Position numbers and translations under genes: made by a program. Below the pieces are notes generated by a model. The model was not told the origin of the DNA. It did not search any database and worked only from the letters and a program-made list of their open reading frames with translations. A DNA stretch of 64,000 bases from Methylobacterium sp. J-030 (GTDB taxonomy: Bacteria; Pseudomonadota; Alphaproteobacteria; Rhizobiales; Beijerinckiaceae): assembly GCF_022829545.1 (NCBI RefSeq), contig NZ_JAKSYM010000226.1, forward strand, positions 124,001 to 188,000. The letters are read 5' to 3'. This document shows, piece by piece, positions 1-8,959 of the stretch (its first letter is position 1; each line of letters starts with the position of its first letter).

Positions 1-63
1 GTTGTGGCGATCTCGGTGGCGGTGATCGTCCTCGGCTTCCTGCTGTTCAAGGTGATCCTGTAG
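1..63 (+). CDS. C-terminal end of a membrane protein (partial)
   Basis: The window opens inside a reading frame that ends at a TAG at 61-63. The 20 visible residues are strongly hydrophobic (Val, Ile, Leu, Phe, one Lys) and look like a terminal transmembrane helix. The protein cannot be identified from this fragment. It lies two bases upstream of the dsbB ATG on the same strand, so the two are probably co-transcribed. Confidence 0.6.
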   Translation, partial: VVAISVAVIVLGFLLFKVIL

Positions 64-65
64 TG

Positions 66-554
66 ATGAATACGGCGGCCACGCTTCGTCTCAAGACCGC
101 CGGCCTCTGGCTGGCTATCTTTTCCGCCGTGGCCCTCGGGGCCGTGCTGGTGATGCAGTACGGATACGGCTACGCGCCCTGCAAGCTGTGCCTCACGGAG
201 CGCCTGCCCTACTACGCAGCCCTGCCGCTGGGGCTGATCGCGCTGTTCGCCCCGGAGCGCCTCGCCCGGCTCGTCCTCGGTCTCGCGGCCCTCGGTCTGC
301 TCTACGGGGCCGGCGTCGGCGTCTATCACGCGGGCGCGGAGTGGGGGTTCTGGCCCGGGCCGACCGATTGCGGCGGGGGAACCGGCGCAAACCCCGGCCA
401 GATCGGCGACTTCCTCAATGCGTTGCAATCCACCACGGTGGTGGATTGCTCGGTGGCGGCGCTGCGGGTGTTCGGCGTCTCGCTGGCGGGCTGGAATGCC
501 CTCCTTGCACTCGCGCTGGCCTCCTTCGCAGGCACCGCCGCAGTGCGGCGCTGA
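66..554 (+). CDS. dsbB: Disulfide bond formation protein B (DsbB family)
   Basis: Inner-membrane quinone reductase that reoxidises the periplasmic thiol oxidase DsbA. The 162-residue product has about four hydrophobic segments, as expected. The first Cys pair is C39/C42 in the motif APCKLC, followed by LTERLPYY. The second pair of periplasmic cysteines is C102 (PTDCGGG) and C128 (VVDCSVA), spaced as in DsbB. A GTG three bases earlier overlaps the upstream stop codon; the ATG at 66 is preferred. No dsbA is visible in the window. Confidence 0.9.
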   Translation: MNTAATLRLKTAGLWLAIFSAVALGAVLVMQYGYGYAPCKLCLTERLPYYAALPLGLIALFAPERLARLVLGLAALGLLYGAGVGVYHAGAEWGFWPGPTDCGGGTGANPGQIGDFLNALQSTTVVDCSVAALRVFGVSLAGWNALLALALASFAGTAAVRR

Positions 555-606
555 GCGCCGGAACCGCGCATCCGCTGGTCATCCGCTCACCGCGTGGACC
601 GAGGTT

Positions 607-1059
607 CTAGTTGCGGTCGTCCGGCAGCACGGGGATCGCGGCGACGTCGATCCCCTCCTCGATCAGCGCCCGCGCCTCTGCGGGGCTAGCCTCACCGTAG
701 ATCGAGCGGCCCTCCGTCTCCCCATAGTGAATCTTGCGCGCTTCCTCGGGGAAACGAGGGCCGACATGCTCGGCGCTCGCCACGACGTGCTCCCGTACGG
801 CCTTCAGCATGGCCCGGAGTTGCCGCTCGGGCTCGGCGATCAGGGTCATCGGCGCCTCGGCTTGCGGCGTCGGCGCGGGCGCTCGGTCGCGATCGGTGCG
901 CGCGATGCTCGGCACCATCAGCGCTTTGCCGACCGCGGTGCTGTCGCAGATCGGGCACGCGACGAGCCCCCGGGCAGCCTGGGTGTCGAAGGAATCGGAG
1001 GACGGGAACCAGCTCTCGAAGCCGTGTCCGGCCTCGCAGACGAGACTGTACCGGATCAT
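607..1059 (-). CDS. DUF1178 family protein
   Basis: A 150-residue protein matching the alphaproteobacterial DUF1178 family. It starts MIRYSLVCEAGHGFESWF and has a CPICDS motif near residue 37. The four-Cys/His pattern near the N-terminus suggests a small metal-binding ribbon, although the family has no established function. The rest is charged and soluble, with no signal peptide. It lies 17 bases downstream of the nitrilase-family gene and follows grxC, a leftward order common in this class, so it is probably the last gene of a small operon. Confidence 0.85.
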   Translation of the reverse strand: MIRYSLVCEAGHGFESWFPSSDSFDTQAARGLVACPICDSTAVGKALMVPSIARTDRDRAPAPTPQAEAPMTLIAEPERQLRAMLKAVREHVVASAEHVGPRFPEEARKIHYGETEGRSIYGEASPAEARALIEEGIDVAAIPVLPDDRN

Positions 1060-1076
1060 TGTTCTGCTTTGGGTGT

Positions 1077-1934
1077 CTACTGTGCCGGCTCGACCTGCTG
1101 GCCGACCCGCTCGACGGTGAAGGCGCGCCCGTGCTTCAGCGACGGGATCCGCGCCCGGGCATCGGCAACCTGCGCGAGATCGATCTCCGCCAGCACGACC
1201 CCCGGCTCGTCCCCGCCCGCATCCGCGAGGATCCGCCCCCAGGGATCGACGATTATCGAATGGCCGAACGTCTCGCGCCCGTCCTCGTGGACGCCGCCCT
1301 GCGCCGCCGAAATCACGAAGGCCCCGGTCTCGATCGCCCGCGCTCGCTGGAGAACGTGCCAGTGCGCCGCCCCGGTCTGGCGGGTGAAGCAGGCCGGCGC
1401 GGTCAGCACCTCGGCGCCCGCCTCCGCAAGGGCGCGGTACAGGCCGGGGAAGCGGATGTCGTAGCAGATCGTCAGCCCGATCGCGGCGAGGGGCGTCGCG
1501 GCGACGATCGCGCAGGCGCCGCCGGTATAGGTCGCCGATTCGCGCCAGCGTTCGCCGCTCGGTAGGTCGACGTCGAACAGATGCATCTTGTCGTAGGCCG
1601 CTACGACCGTACCGTCGGCGTCGATCAGGAAGGCCCGATTGGCGATCTTGTCGCCAGCGCGCACCGCGATCGAGCCAATCTGCACCACCGTGCCGGTTTC
1701 CCGCGCGGCCTCGCGCAGGGCCGCGAGGGTTGGATCCCGGTCTTCGGTGGTGACGTGCGCGAACAGGCGCTCCCGGTTGCGCTCGACCAGGGAGGTCATC
1801 TCCGGCGTCTGCACGTAGGCCGCGCCCCGGGACGCCGCCTCGCGCACCCCCGCCACGGCCGCATCGCTATTTGCGCTCGGGTCTCGGCCCGAGCGCATCT
1901 GCACGCAGGCGGCCGTGAAGCGGGCCTCAGGCAT
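1077..1934 (-). CDS. Carbon-nitrogen hydrolase (nitrilase superfamily, Nit2/omega-amidase-like)
   Basis: A 285-residue cytoplasmic amidohydrolase. The Glu-Lys-Cys catalytic triad of the superfamily is visible: E45 in QTPEMTS, K116 in YDKMHLF, and C157 in GLTICYDIRFP. DIRFP after the cysteine is typical of the Nit1/Nit2 branch, which hydrolyses omega-amides of dicarboxylates or deaminated glutathione. The exact substrate cannot be read from sequence. Its start overlaps the end of grxC by 8 bases, implying translational coupling. The pairing with a glutaredoxin fits a glutathione-repair role, which is inference. Confidence 0.88.
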   Translation of the reverse strand: MPEARFTAACVQMRSGRDPSANSDAAVAGVREAASRGAAYVQTPEMTSLVERNRERLFAHVTTEDRDPTLAALREAARETGTVVQIGSIAVRAGDKIANRAFLIDADGTVVAAYDKMHLFDVDLPSGERWRESATYTGGACAIVAATPLAAIGLTICYDIRFPGLYRALAEAGAEVLTAPACFTRQTGAAHWHVLQRARAIETGAFVISAAQGGVHEDGRETFGHSIIVDPWGRILADAGGDEPGVVLAEIDLAQVADARARIPSLKHGRAFTVERVGQQVEPAQ

Positions 1935-2196
1935 CAGCGGTATCTTTCAGGAGCGGATCGAACTTGCCGGCGCGGTCGAGGGCATAGAGGTCGTCGCAGC
2001 CGCCGACATGCCTGCCGCCCACGAAGATTTGCGGCACGCTTGTGCGGCCCCCAGCCTTCTCGATCATGGTGGCGCGGGCACCTTGGACCCGCTCGACGTC
2101 GATCTCCTGAAAGACGACGCCCTTCTCCTTCAGCAGGCTCTTGGCCGCCGAGCAGTAGGGGCACCACGCCGTGGTGTAGATGGTAACCGGCTGCAT
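1927..2196 (-). CDS. grxC: Glutaredoxin 3
   Basis: An 89-residue dithiol glutaredoxin that reduces disulfides with glutathione. The redox motif is C12-P-Y-C15, preceded by a beta strand (VTIYTTAW). The conserved TSVPQIFV cis-Pro segment and the GGCDDLYAL glutathione-binding loop follow. It heads a leftward set with the nitrilase-family gene (8-base overlap) and the DUF1178 gene. Length and motifs are standard for bacterial Grx3. Confidence 0.93.
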   Translation of the reverse strand: MQPVTIYTTAWCPYCSAAKSLLKEKGVVFQEIDVERVQGARATMIEKAGGRTSVPQIFVGGRHVGGCDDLYALDRAGKFDPLLKDTADA

Positions 2197-2317
2197 GGCG
2201 TTCGATGTCCCGCGCGTGACAACCCGTCATATAGGGGCGCACCGGGCGGGTTGCCTATGTCCGTGTGGTCACACGCTTAACACCTGTCGATCCACCAGTG
2301 GGCCGGCGCCGGTGCCG

Positions 2318-2674
2318 TCAGGCGGCCAGCAGCTTCTCGACCTCGTTGACGAGGTCGCGCAGGTGGAACGGCTTCGACAGAACCTTCGCGTCCTTAGGGG
2401 CCTTGGAATCGGGGTTCAGCGCCACGGCCGCGAAGCCGGTGATGAACATGACCTTGATGTCGGGATCCAGCTCGGTGGCGCGGCGCGCCAGCTCGATGCC
2501 GTCCATCTCGGGCATCACGATATCGGTCAGCAGCAGCTCGAACGGTTCCTCGCGCAGCCGGTTGTACGCCGAGAGACCGTTGTCGAAGGACAGGACGTCG
2601 TAGCCGGCGTTCTGCAGCGCCTTGGCCAGAAACCGGCGCATGTCGTTGTCGTCTTCCGCCAGCAGGATTTTCAT
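2318..2674 (-). CDS. cpdR: Single-domain response regulator CpdR
   Basis: A 118-residue receiver-only protein. Acidic pocket residues are at the start (AEDDND), the phospho-acceptor is D51 in LLLTDIVMPEMDG, the switch Thr is in FITGFAA and the conserved Lys is in LSKPFHLRD. The sequence and the hydrophobic C-terminus ending LLAA match CpdR. In Caulobacter, unphosphorylated CpdR localises ClpXP to the pole for cell-cycle proteolysis and is inactivated by the CckA-ChpT phosphorelay. It is divergent from the N-formylglutamate amidohydrolase gene, a neighbour pair recurrent in Rhizobiales. Confidence 0.93.
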   Translation of the reverse strand: MKILLAEDDNDMRRFLAKALQNAGYDVLSFDNGLSAYNRLREEPFELLLTDIVMPEMDGIELARRATELDPDIKVMFITGFAAVALNPDSKAPKDAKVLSKPFHLRDLVNEVEKLLAA

Positions 2675-2880
2675 CGGCCGGATCCGAGCCTTCGTATCGT
2701 GGTGTTGATCCCATAAAGGGAGGCGATGGTAAACAAGGTGTTAGGATCCCGGGCGCACCGCATGCCGCATGTGTCGCCGATAGCACGATCAGCCCGCGGC
2801 GCGGAGTGGACAGGCGGGCGTCCGCGCACCACAGTGCGAGCCTGCCGTGCTCCTTCCATCGCCGGATTGTCCACGCATCG

Positions 2881-3783
2881 ATGAGCGCTCCCGAATTGGT
2901 CAAGCCAGACGTCTTCGGATTCGCCCCGCCCTATGCCGTGGATGAACCCGTAGCGCATACCCTGCCCTTCGTCTTCAATACCGGTCATTCCGGAGCCGTC
3001 TACCCCCCGCATTTCATCGCCGCGTCGCGGCTCGATGCCCTGGCCCTGCGCCGGTCGGAGGACGCCCATGTCGAGCGCCTGTTCGCGCCCGTGGTCGAGC
3101 TCGGCGCGCCCCTGCTGCGGGCGAATTTTCCCCGTGCCTTCCTGGATGTGAACCGCGAGCCCTTCGAGCTCGACCCGCGCATGTTCGACGGGAGGCTGCC
3201 GCCCTTTGCCAACACGCGCTCGATGCGGGTGGCCGGGGGGCTCGGGACGGTGCCGCGCGTCGTGGCCGACGGACAGGAGATCTACGCCCGGCGCCTGCCC
3301 GTCGAGGAGGCGACCGCGCGGATCGAGGGGCTCTACAAGCCGTATCACCGGATCCTGCGGAGCCTGATCCAGCGAACCGCCAAGCTCCACGGGCATTGCG
3401 TGCTGATCGACTGCCACTCGATGCCGTCCTCAAGCCTGGGGCGCGACGCGGAGGTCAAGGCCGATGTCGTGCTCGGCGACCGATTCGGGACAGCCTGCGC
3501 GCCGACGCTCATCGAGGCGTTCGAGGCGGCGTTCCGCGCCAGGGGCTTTCGCGTGGTGCGCAATAAGCCCTACGCGGGCGGCTTCATCACCGAGCATTAC
3601 GGCGAGCCCAACCTCGGACGGCACGCGCTGCAGATTGAGGTCAACCGCGCGCTCTACATGAACGAGACGAGCCTCGCGACGCATGCCGGGTTTCCCGGGC
3701 TGGTGGATGTCCTGCGTGCCGTCATCGGCGAGGTCGCGTCCGACCTCGCCACTCTGTCGCCGCGCCGTATGGCCGCCGAATAG
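2881..3783 (+). CDS. N-formylglutamate amidohydrolase family protein
   Basis: A 300-residue metal-dependent hydrolase of the N-formylglutamate amidohydrolase (HutG-type) family, which releases formate or an acyl group from N-formylglutamate. Visible signatures are FNTGHSGAVYPP near residue 38, LIDCHSMPSS and the C-terminal EVNRALYMNE. The open frame extends upstream to 2806, but that extension is low-complexity; the ATG at 2881 places the conserved region normally. No other hut genes are nearby, so the link to histidine degradation is unproven. Confidence 0.87.
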   Translation: MSAPELVKPDVFGFAPPYAVDEPVAHTLPFVFNTGHSGAVYPPHFIAASRLDALALRRSEDAHVERLFAPVVELGAPLLRANFPRAFLDVNREPFELDPRMFDGRLPPFANTRSMRVAGGLGTVPRVVADGQEIYARRLPVEEATARIEGLYKPYHRILRSLIQRTAKLHGHCVLIDCHSMPSSSLGRDAEVKADVVLGDRFGTACAPTLIEAFEAAFRARGFRVVRNKPYAGGFITEHYGEPNLGRHALQIEVNRALYMNETSLATHAGFPGLVDVLRAVIGEVASDLATLSPRRMAAE

Positions 3784-3806
3784 GGCGCGCGTCGTGTCCG
3801 ACCAAG

Positions 3807-3834
3807 AAAAAAGGCCACTCCCGAAGGAGCGGCC
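3807..3834 (-). terminator. Rho-independent terminator (UUCG tetraloop)
   Basis: On the minus strand this is a 9-bp stem (GGCCGCTCC / GGAGTGGCC) closed by a UUCG loop and followed by six U residues. One pair is G-U on the minus strand but would be an A-C mismatch on the plus strand, and the U run exists only leftward. It therefore terminates leftward transcription, either of the small RNA or of galU. Confidence 0.8.
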
Positions 3835-3897
3835 CGAAGTCGAGGGAGGAAACGCCCAAGAAGGGCTGCGGGACCACGACGCCATCGCGATCTCGCA
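3807..3897 (-). ncRNA. Candidate trans-acting small RNA with an anti-Shine-Dalgarno motif
   Basis: The 235-base gap between two genes holds a complete small transcription unit read leftward. A promoter lies at 3904-3932 and a strong terminator at 3807-3834, giving a predicted RNA of about 91 nt. The interior has a small hairpin (GCCC-ttctt-GGGC, 3853-3865) and an unpaired pyrimidine run UUUCCUCCCU at about 3842-3852, complementary to ribosome binding sites. Anti-SD motifs flanked by hairpins are a hallmark of Rhizobiales sRNA families such as alpha-r14/Cuckoo RNAs. Assignment to any such family is inference. It could instead be the tail of the galU transcript. Confidence 0.45.
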
Positions 3898-3903
3898 ACG
3901 CAC

Positions 3904-3932
3904 AAAATAAAGTGCGCCGCACAAGACGCAAG
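3904..3932 (-). promoter_or_regulatory. Predicted sigma-70-type promoter for the small RNA
   Basis: Read leftward: CTTGCG (3932-3927), a 17-base spacer, then TATTTT (3909-3904). This resembles the alphaproteobacterial housekeeping consensus CTTGAC-N17-CTATAT. Start of transcription is expected near 3897. Confidence 0.45.
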
Positions 3933-4018
3933 TGCCAATTCGCCGACGGCGCCGCATCTGGCGCATACCTGCCTCGCGTCGCGCTCGGTCGCGTTGCCGT
4001 CCATCGAACGGCGCGCGA

Positions 4019-4888
4019 TCAGCCGTGTTCCTTGAGGAGCCGGGCGATTTCCGCCTTCAGGGGATCCGCAAGATCCTTGCGCTCCAGGGCATAGGCTAGG
4101 TTCGCCACGAGGAAGCCGAGCTTGGACCCGGTATCGTAGGTCCGGCCCTCGTAGTGCATGCCGAAGAAGTCCTGCGTCTCCATCAGGTCGATCATGGCGT
4201 CCGTGAGCTGGATCTCGCCGCCCGCGCCCTTCTTGCCGTGCTCGAGGATCCCGAAGATCTCCGGCTGCAGGATATAGCGCCCCGAGATGATGAAGTTCGA
4301 CGGAGCGGTACCCTGCTTGGGCTTCTCCACCATGCCGGTGATCTGGAACGATTGCCCGAAAGTCTCACCGACGCTGACGATCCCATACTGATGGGTCTCC
4401 TGCGGCGGCACTTCCTCGACCGCGATGACGTTGCCGCCGTGGCGCTCGTAGGTCGCCAGCATCTGCTGCATGCAGCCACGGCTCAGCATGTCCGGGAGCA
4501 GCACCGCAAAGGGTTCGTCGCCGATGATCTCGCGGGCGCACCACACCGCGTGGCCGAGCCCGAGGGGTGCCTGCTGGCGCGTGAAGCTCGTCTGCCCGGC
4601 CTTCGGGAGGTCCCTCTGCAGGTCCTCGAAGGCAGCCGTCTTGCCGCGCTCCTGGAGCGTGCGATCGAGTTCGTAGGCGATGTCGAAATGGTCCTCGATG
4701 ACCGCCTTGCCGCGTCCGGTCACGAAGACGAAGTGCTCGATACCGGCCTCCCGGGCCTCGTCGACGACGTGCTGAACCACCGGCCGGTCGACGACCGTGA
4801 GCATTTCCTTCGGAACCGCCTTGGTGGCAGGCAGGAAGCGCGTACCCAGGCCCGCGACGGGCAGGACGGCCTTGCGGATCGGTTTCAT
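4019..4888 (-). CDS. galU: UTP-glucose-1-phosphate uridylyltransferase
   Basis: Makes UDP-glucose from UTP and glucose-1-phosphate for envelope polysaccharides and, through GalE, UDP-galactose. The 289-residue product begins [20 protein letters not shown], the nucleotide-binding loop of this family. It continues with KAVPKEML, a DxD-like LLPDML region and EIQLTDAM near the C-terminus. The leftward frame continues far upstream through galE as an antisense shadow; the ATG at 4888 is chosen because it precedes the conserved N-terminus. It is divergent from galE, with 330 bases between. Confidence 0.95.
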   Translation of the reverse strand: MKPIRKAVLPVAGLGTRFLPATKAVPKEMLTVVDRPVVQHVVDEAREAGIEHFVFVTGRGKAVIEDHFDIAYELDRTLQERGKTAAFEDLQRDLPKAGQTSFTRQQAPLGLGHAVWCAREIIGDEPFAVLLPDMLSRGCMQQMLATYERHGGNVIAVEEVPPQETHQYGIVSVGETFGQSFQITGMVEKPKQGTAPSNFIISGRYILQPEIFGILEHGKKGAGGEIQLTDAMIDLMETQDFFGMHYEGRTYDTGSKLGFLVANLAYALERKDLADPLKAEIARLLKEHG

Positions 4889-5218
4889 CGATCGGTAACC
4901 CCAAGGACTGAATGAAATGGTGTGAGCAACAAATGTACAGACTGGCCCGACGCGCTCCGTGCGGGAGCGGGACCCGCGCGATCGGCGGGCACAGCAGTCA
5001 GACAGGCTCAGGCGGCGCCTCGCAAGAGCCGGATGTGGATAGTATGGGGCAGTGTGCCGTAAATATAGCGTTTGCAACCGCGTAAGTAGGCTTGATGGGC
5101 TCTCTGCCGAAGTGGGCGCCGTTCGGCGCAGGAGAGCGCGTAACGATGGATCGGAGCCGGGCGCGCTGGCAACGCGATCGGGCACGGTTCTCATGATGGC
5201 GGCATCGAGGGGGATGAC
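4889..5218. other. Intergenic region between divergent galU and galE
   Basis: 330 bases without a convincing gene. It must carry the promoters of both galU and galE. A less GC-rich stretch lies at about 4905-4940 and another at about 5035-5085. I could not pick a clear -35/-10 pair or operator, and short open frames here have no family resemblance. Confidence 0.6.
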
Positions 5219-6211
5219 ATGGCGGTGCTCGTTACAGGCGGTGCCGGATACATCGGCAGCCACATGGTCCTGGCGTTGCTGGATGCCGGCCATGAGGAGG
5301 TCGTCGTCCTGGACGATCTGTCCACCGGCTTCGACTGGGCCGTGCCGGAGGGCGTCAAGCTCGTGGTCGGCGACGTGGCGGACCAAGCGCTCGTCACCCA
5401 GACGATCCTGCAGCATCGGATCGATGCGCTGGCCCATTTCGCGGCCAAGATCGTGGTTCCCGAATCCGTCTCGGACCCGCTCGGCTACTACCTCGCCAAC
5501 ACGGTGAAGACGCGCGCGCTGGTCGAAGCCGCGGTGCGGGCCGGCGTGCGGCACGTGATTTTTTCCTCCACGGCGGCCGTCTACGGCGAGCCGGAGGTGG
5601 TGCCGGTCCCCGAGGATCTGCCGCTGAACCCGATCAATCCCTACGGCCGCTCGAAGCTCATGAGCGAGTGGATGATCGCCGACGCGGCGGCGGCCCACGC
5701 CTTTACCTACGTGATCCTGCGCTACTTCAACGTCGCGGGCGCGGATCCGGACGGCCGGTCCGGCCAGTCGACGCCGAATGCCACCCACTTGATCAAGGTC
5801 GCCACGCAGGCGGCCCTTGGCCAGCGCGAGCGCCTCGACGTCTACGGCACCGACTACCCGACGCCGGACGGATCGTGCCTGCGCGACTACATCCAGGTCT
5901 CGGACCTCGCCGAGGCGCACCGGGTCGCCCTCGACCACCTGCGGGCTGGGGGCGAGAGCCTGACGCTGAATTGCGGCTACGGGCGCGGCTACTCCGTGCT
6001 CGACGTCATCGAGGTGGTGAAGCGGATTTCCGGCCGCGACTTCCCTGTGCGGCTGTGTCCCCGGCGGGCCGGCGACCCGGCCCAGATCGTGGCTGAGGCG
6101 GGGCTCATCCGCGACCGGCTGGGCTGGAAGCCCCGGCACGACGATCTCGACGCGATCGTTGCCCAGGCGCTCGCGTGGGAGGATCGTCTCGCCAAGCGCA
6201 ACCGGATCTGA
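5219..6211 (+). CDS. galE: UDP-glucose 4-epimerase
   Basis: A 330-residue short-chain dehydrogenase/reductase that interconverts UDP-glucose and UDP-galactose. The Rossmann glycine motif GGAGYIGSH is at residues 7-15. The catalytic Ser is in [11 protein letters not shown] and the YxxxK pair is Y142/K146 (PYGRSK). The C-terminal [12 protein letters not shown] and [13 protein letters not shown] match GalE. Divergent from galU, which supplies the substrate. The lytic transglycosylase gene follows after only 4 bases. Confidence 0.94.
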   Translation: MAVLVTGGAGYIGSHMVLALLDAGHEEVVVLDDLSTGFDWAVPEGVKLVVGDVADQALVTQTILQHRIDALAHFAAKIVVPESVSDPLGYYLANTVKTRALVEAAVRAGVRHVIFSSTAAVYGEPEVVPVPEDLPLNPINPYGRSKLMSEWMIADAAAAHAFTYVILRYFNVAGADPDGRSGQSTPNATHLIKVATQAALGQRERLDVYGTDYPTPDGSCLRDYIQVSDLAEAHRVALDHLRAGGESLTLNCGYGRGYSVLDVIEVVKRISGRDFPVRLCPRRAGDPAQIVAEAGLIRDRLGWKPRHDDLDAIVAQALAWEDRLAKRNRI

Positions 6212-6215
6212 TCGG

Positions 6216-7418
6216 GTGCTGTCGCGCCGGGCATTGCTGGCGGCTGGCCTGTGCTTCCCAGGCGTGGTGCACGCGACGGAGCCGGCGCGTGCCGACGTCA
6301 CCTTTCAGGCCTTCATCGAGGCCCTGCGCCCCGACGCGATCGCCCGGGGCGTGACACCCGAGACGTTCGACCGTGCCTTCCGCGGACTCGTGGCGCCAGA
6401 TGCCGCCGTCCTAACGCGGACGCGCCGCCAGAGCGAGTTCGTCCGGCCGGTCTGGGACTATCTGGTCGGCGCGGTCTCCAGCGGGCGGATCGCCCGGGGG
6501 CGTGCGCGCGGTGCTGCGCTGGCCTCGACGCTCCGGGCGATCGAGGGCCGGTATGGCGTGCCCGGTCCGGTAACGCTGGCGATCTGGGGCGTCGAGTCCG
6601 ATTTTGGTGCCAGCGCGGGCGACGTACCGACCATCCGCGCCCTGGCGACCCTGGCGGCCGCCGGCCATCGGGGCACCCTGTTCCGCGACGAGTTGCTCGC
6701 GGCGTTGACCATCCTGCAACGGGGCGATGTCACGCCGGAACGGATGAGCGGGAGCTGGGCGGGGGCCATGGGCCAGGTCCAGTTCCTGCCCTCCACCTAT
6801 CTGGCGCATGCGGTCGATTTCGACGACGACGGCCATCGCGACATCTGGATCAGCGCGCCCGATTCCCTCGCCTCGATCGCCGCCTATCTGAAGGATCTCG
6901 GCTGGGATCAGGCCCTGTCCTGGGGATACGAGGTGCGTCTGCCGGGAGGCTTCGATCTGGCGCGCGACACGGGCGATCTCGCGCACTTCACTGAGCAAGG
7001 CGTTCGGCGGGTGGATGGCCGTCCCCTGCCATCGCGCGGGCGCGCCAGCCTGTTTCTTCCGGGCGGGCTCGGCGCACCGGCCTTTCTGATCACCGACAAT
7101 TTCGAGGTGATCCGAGGCTACAACACGTCCGATTCCTACGCGCTGGCAGTCGGTCATCTTGCCGACCGGCTGGGCGGCGGTCCGCCTCTCGCGGCGTCGT
7201 GGCCCAAGACGGCCGGGCTCGGCGGTCCGGGCCTTCGGCAGCTCCAGATCGGGCTCGCCGCGGCTGGCTTCTACGACGGGCCGACGGATGGTCGCGCCGG
7301 CCCCAAGCTGCGCGAGGCGGTGCGACGCTACCAGATCGGCGCAGGCCTGCCGGCCGACGGCTATGCGACGGCCGCTCTTCTCGCCCGTTTGACGAGCCGA
7401 CCCGCATCACGGCCCTGA
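6216..7418 (+). CDS. Lytic murein transglycosylase (MltB/SLT_2 type) with peptidoglycan-binding domain
   Basis: Cleaves the glycan strand of peptidoglycan with formation of anhydro-muramic ends. Starting at GTG 6216, four bases after galE, the product has 400 residues with a signal peptide ([19 protein letters not shown]). The MltB-like catalytic domain carries the acid E127 in [10 protein letters not shown] and then [13 protein letters not shown]. The last ~60 residues form a PG_binding_1 domain ([16 protein letters not shown], then LREAVRRYQ). No lipobox cysteine is seen, so it is probably soluble and periplasmic. An upstream in-frame ATG at 6159 lies inside galE and is less likely. Confidence 0.9.
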   Translation: MLSRRALLAAGLCFPGVVHATEPARADVTFQAFIEALRPDAIARGVTPETFDRAFRGLVAPDAAVLTRTRRQSEFVRPVWDYLVGAVSSGRIARGRARGAALASTLRAIEGRYGVPGPVTLAIWGVESDFGASAGDVPTIRALATLAAAGHRGTLFRDELLAALTILQRGDVTPERMSGSWAGAMGQVQFLPSTYLAHAVDFDDDGHRDIWISAPDSLASIAAYLKDLGWDQALSWGYEVRLPGGFDLARDTGDLAHFTEQGVRRVDGRPLPSRGRASLFLPGGLGAPAFLITDNFEVIRGYNTSDSYALAVGHLADRLGGGPPLAASWPKTAGLGGPGLRQLQIGLAAAGFYDGPTDGRAGPKLREAVRRYQIGAGLPADGYATAALLARLTSRPASRP

Positions 7419-7503
7419 GGGCGGGCGCAATTTAGACCCGAGAACGACTTGGCCCTATAACACTGTGGTCTGAGATGGCTCCGTTCGACGTGAAGAGTGC
7501 GGG

Positions 7504-8931
7504 ATGAGCATGAAAGTCGCTGGTCGGCGCGGCTCGGGACGGCCCGTGCATCTGGGGACGGCCATCGTGCTGTGGCTCGTCGGGCTCCCCGCGTTCGCTG
7601 GCGCCCCCGCTCTGGCTCAGTGGGGCGATGGCTACCAGCAACCAGGCAACGGCAGCTACTACGAGGCGCCGCCGCGGCGGCGGCCCCGGGATGCCTACTA
7701 TCGCGACGACGGGAGCTACGGGCGCCAGCCCCGCTATGCGCCGCCTCAGGAGGCACCGCGTCAGTTCTACTGGCCCTGGGAGGACCGGCCGCAGCCCGTC
7801 GCGCCCCCACCGGAGCGCGCCTATCGGGCGCCGCGTCCCCGCAGCTACGCGCCAACCGAGGCACAACGGCCCGCGCCTGCGATCAAGCGTCGGGTGCGGC
7901 CCGCCCGGGCTCCGGCGCCGCCGAAGCCCGCCATCGCCAAGACCGAGCCGCACGTGCAGATCGCGGTGTTCGGCGACTCCCTGGCGGATCACCTCGCCAA
8001 GGGCCTCGACGACGTGTTCGAGGACAATGCCGACGTCGCCGTGATCGATCGCGCCAGGGGCGACAGCGGCCTCGTGCGCAAGGACGTGGTCGACTGGCCG
8101 AAGGCAGCACAGGACTACCTTCAGGCGAACCCGAAGGTCCGCTACGCCCTGGTCATGCTCGGCGCCAACGACCGGCAGCCGATCCGCGACGGCGAGGAGA
8201 CCGTCGATCCCCTGACCGATCGCTGGCGCACCCTGTACCGGGCGCGGGTCGATGCGCTCATCAAGGTCTTCACCGACCGAAAGCTGCCGCTGGTCTGGGT
8301 CGGGCTGCCGCCCATGCAGAGTGAATCGCTGAGCCGGGACCTCGCCGCGATCAACGACATCGTCCGCGACAGCGTGACCAAGGCCGGAGCGACCTACGTC
8401 GACATTTGGCCGGGCTTCGTCGATGACCGTGATCGCTATGCCGCCTCGGGGCCGGATCCGGAGGGGCAAATCGCCAAGCTGCGCACGGCGGACGGCGTCC
8501 ATTTCACCAAGGCCGGAGACCGGAAGCTCGCGCATTTCGTCGATGTCGAACTCAAGCGCCTGATGGGCACGACACCGGCACCGACCGATCAGCCTTCTGC
8601 CGCCGTGACCCCGAACGGCGCGCCCGCCGCCGCGGCGCCGAGCCTCGACGGGACCGGCCAGCCGACCGATACCGCGGCCATCGACCGGCAAATCACCGCC
8701 ATGCTGCCGAGCCTGCCCGAGCCCCCCGGCGTCCCGGCGCTGCCCGTCAAGCCCACAGCCGGACCCGTCGTGCCTCTGAGCCGAATGGAAGTCTCGCCCG
8801 GCGGCGCGCTGCTGAACGGTAGGCCGCGGGACGTGGACAATCTCGGCACCGTCGAGCGGACGCTGCTGCGCGGGAATGCGCCGATGCCGCAGCCCGGACG
8901 GGCGGACGATTTCCGCTGGCCCCCCGGCTGA
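7504..8931 (+). CDS. Exported SGNH/GDSL hydrolase-like protein (DUF459)
   Basis: A 475-residue protein with an N-terminal signal segment (hydrophobic residues about 19-38, ending PALAQ). A Tyr/Pro/Arg-rich low-complexity linker runs to about residue 155, followed by an SGNH fold. The nucleophile is S159 in VFGDSLADHL, block III is MLGANDRQ and the D330-xx-H333 dyad is in DGVHFTKAGD. This matches DUF459, which is related to acyl-esterases. The C-terminal 120 residues are Pro/Ala-rich and disordered. Substrate unknown; modification of a periplasmic or surface polysaccharide is a guess. It converges with gltD. Confidence 0.85.
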   Translation: MSMKVAGRRGSGRPVHLGTAIVLWLVGLPAFAGAPALAQWGDGYQQPGNGSYYEAPPRRRPRDAYYRDDGSYGRQPRYAPPQEAPRQFYWPWEDRPQPVAPPPERAYRAPRPRSYAPTEAQRPAPAIKRRVRPARAPAPPKPAIAKTEPHVQIAVFGDSLADHLAKGLDDVFEDNADVAVIDRARGDSGLVRKDVVDWPKAAQDYLQANPKVRYALVMLGANDRQPIRDGEETVDPLTDRWRTLYRARVDALIKVFTDRKLPLVWVGLPPMQSESLSRDLAAINDIVRDSVTKAGATYVDIWPGFVDDRDRYAASGPDPEGQIAKLRTADGVHFTKAGDRKLAHFVDVELKRLMGTTPAPTDQPSAAVTPNGAPAAAAPSLDGTGQPTDTAAIDRQITAMLPSLPEPPGVPALPVKPTAGPVVPLSRMEVSPGGALLNGRPRDVDNLGTVERTLLRGNAPMPQPGRADDFRWPPG

Positions 8932-8959
8932 CGCCAAGGGGCCGCACGGTATCGCGCCC

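Noticed and set aside
4019..6301. A 760-codon leftward open frame covering galU and the complement of galE
   Set aside because: Only the last 289 codons (galU) have family resemblance; the rest is a high-GC antisense shadow of galE.
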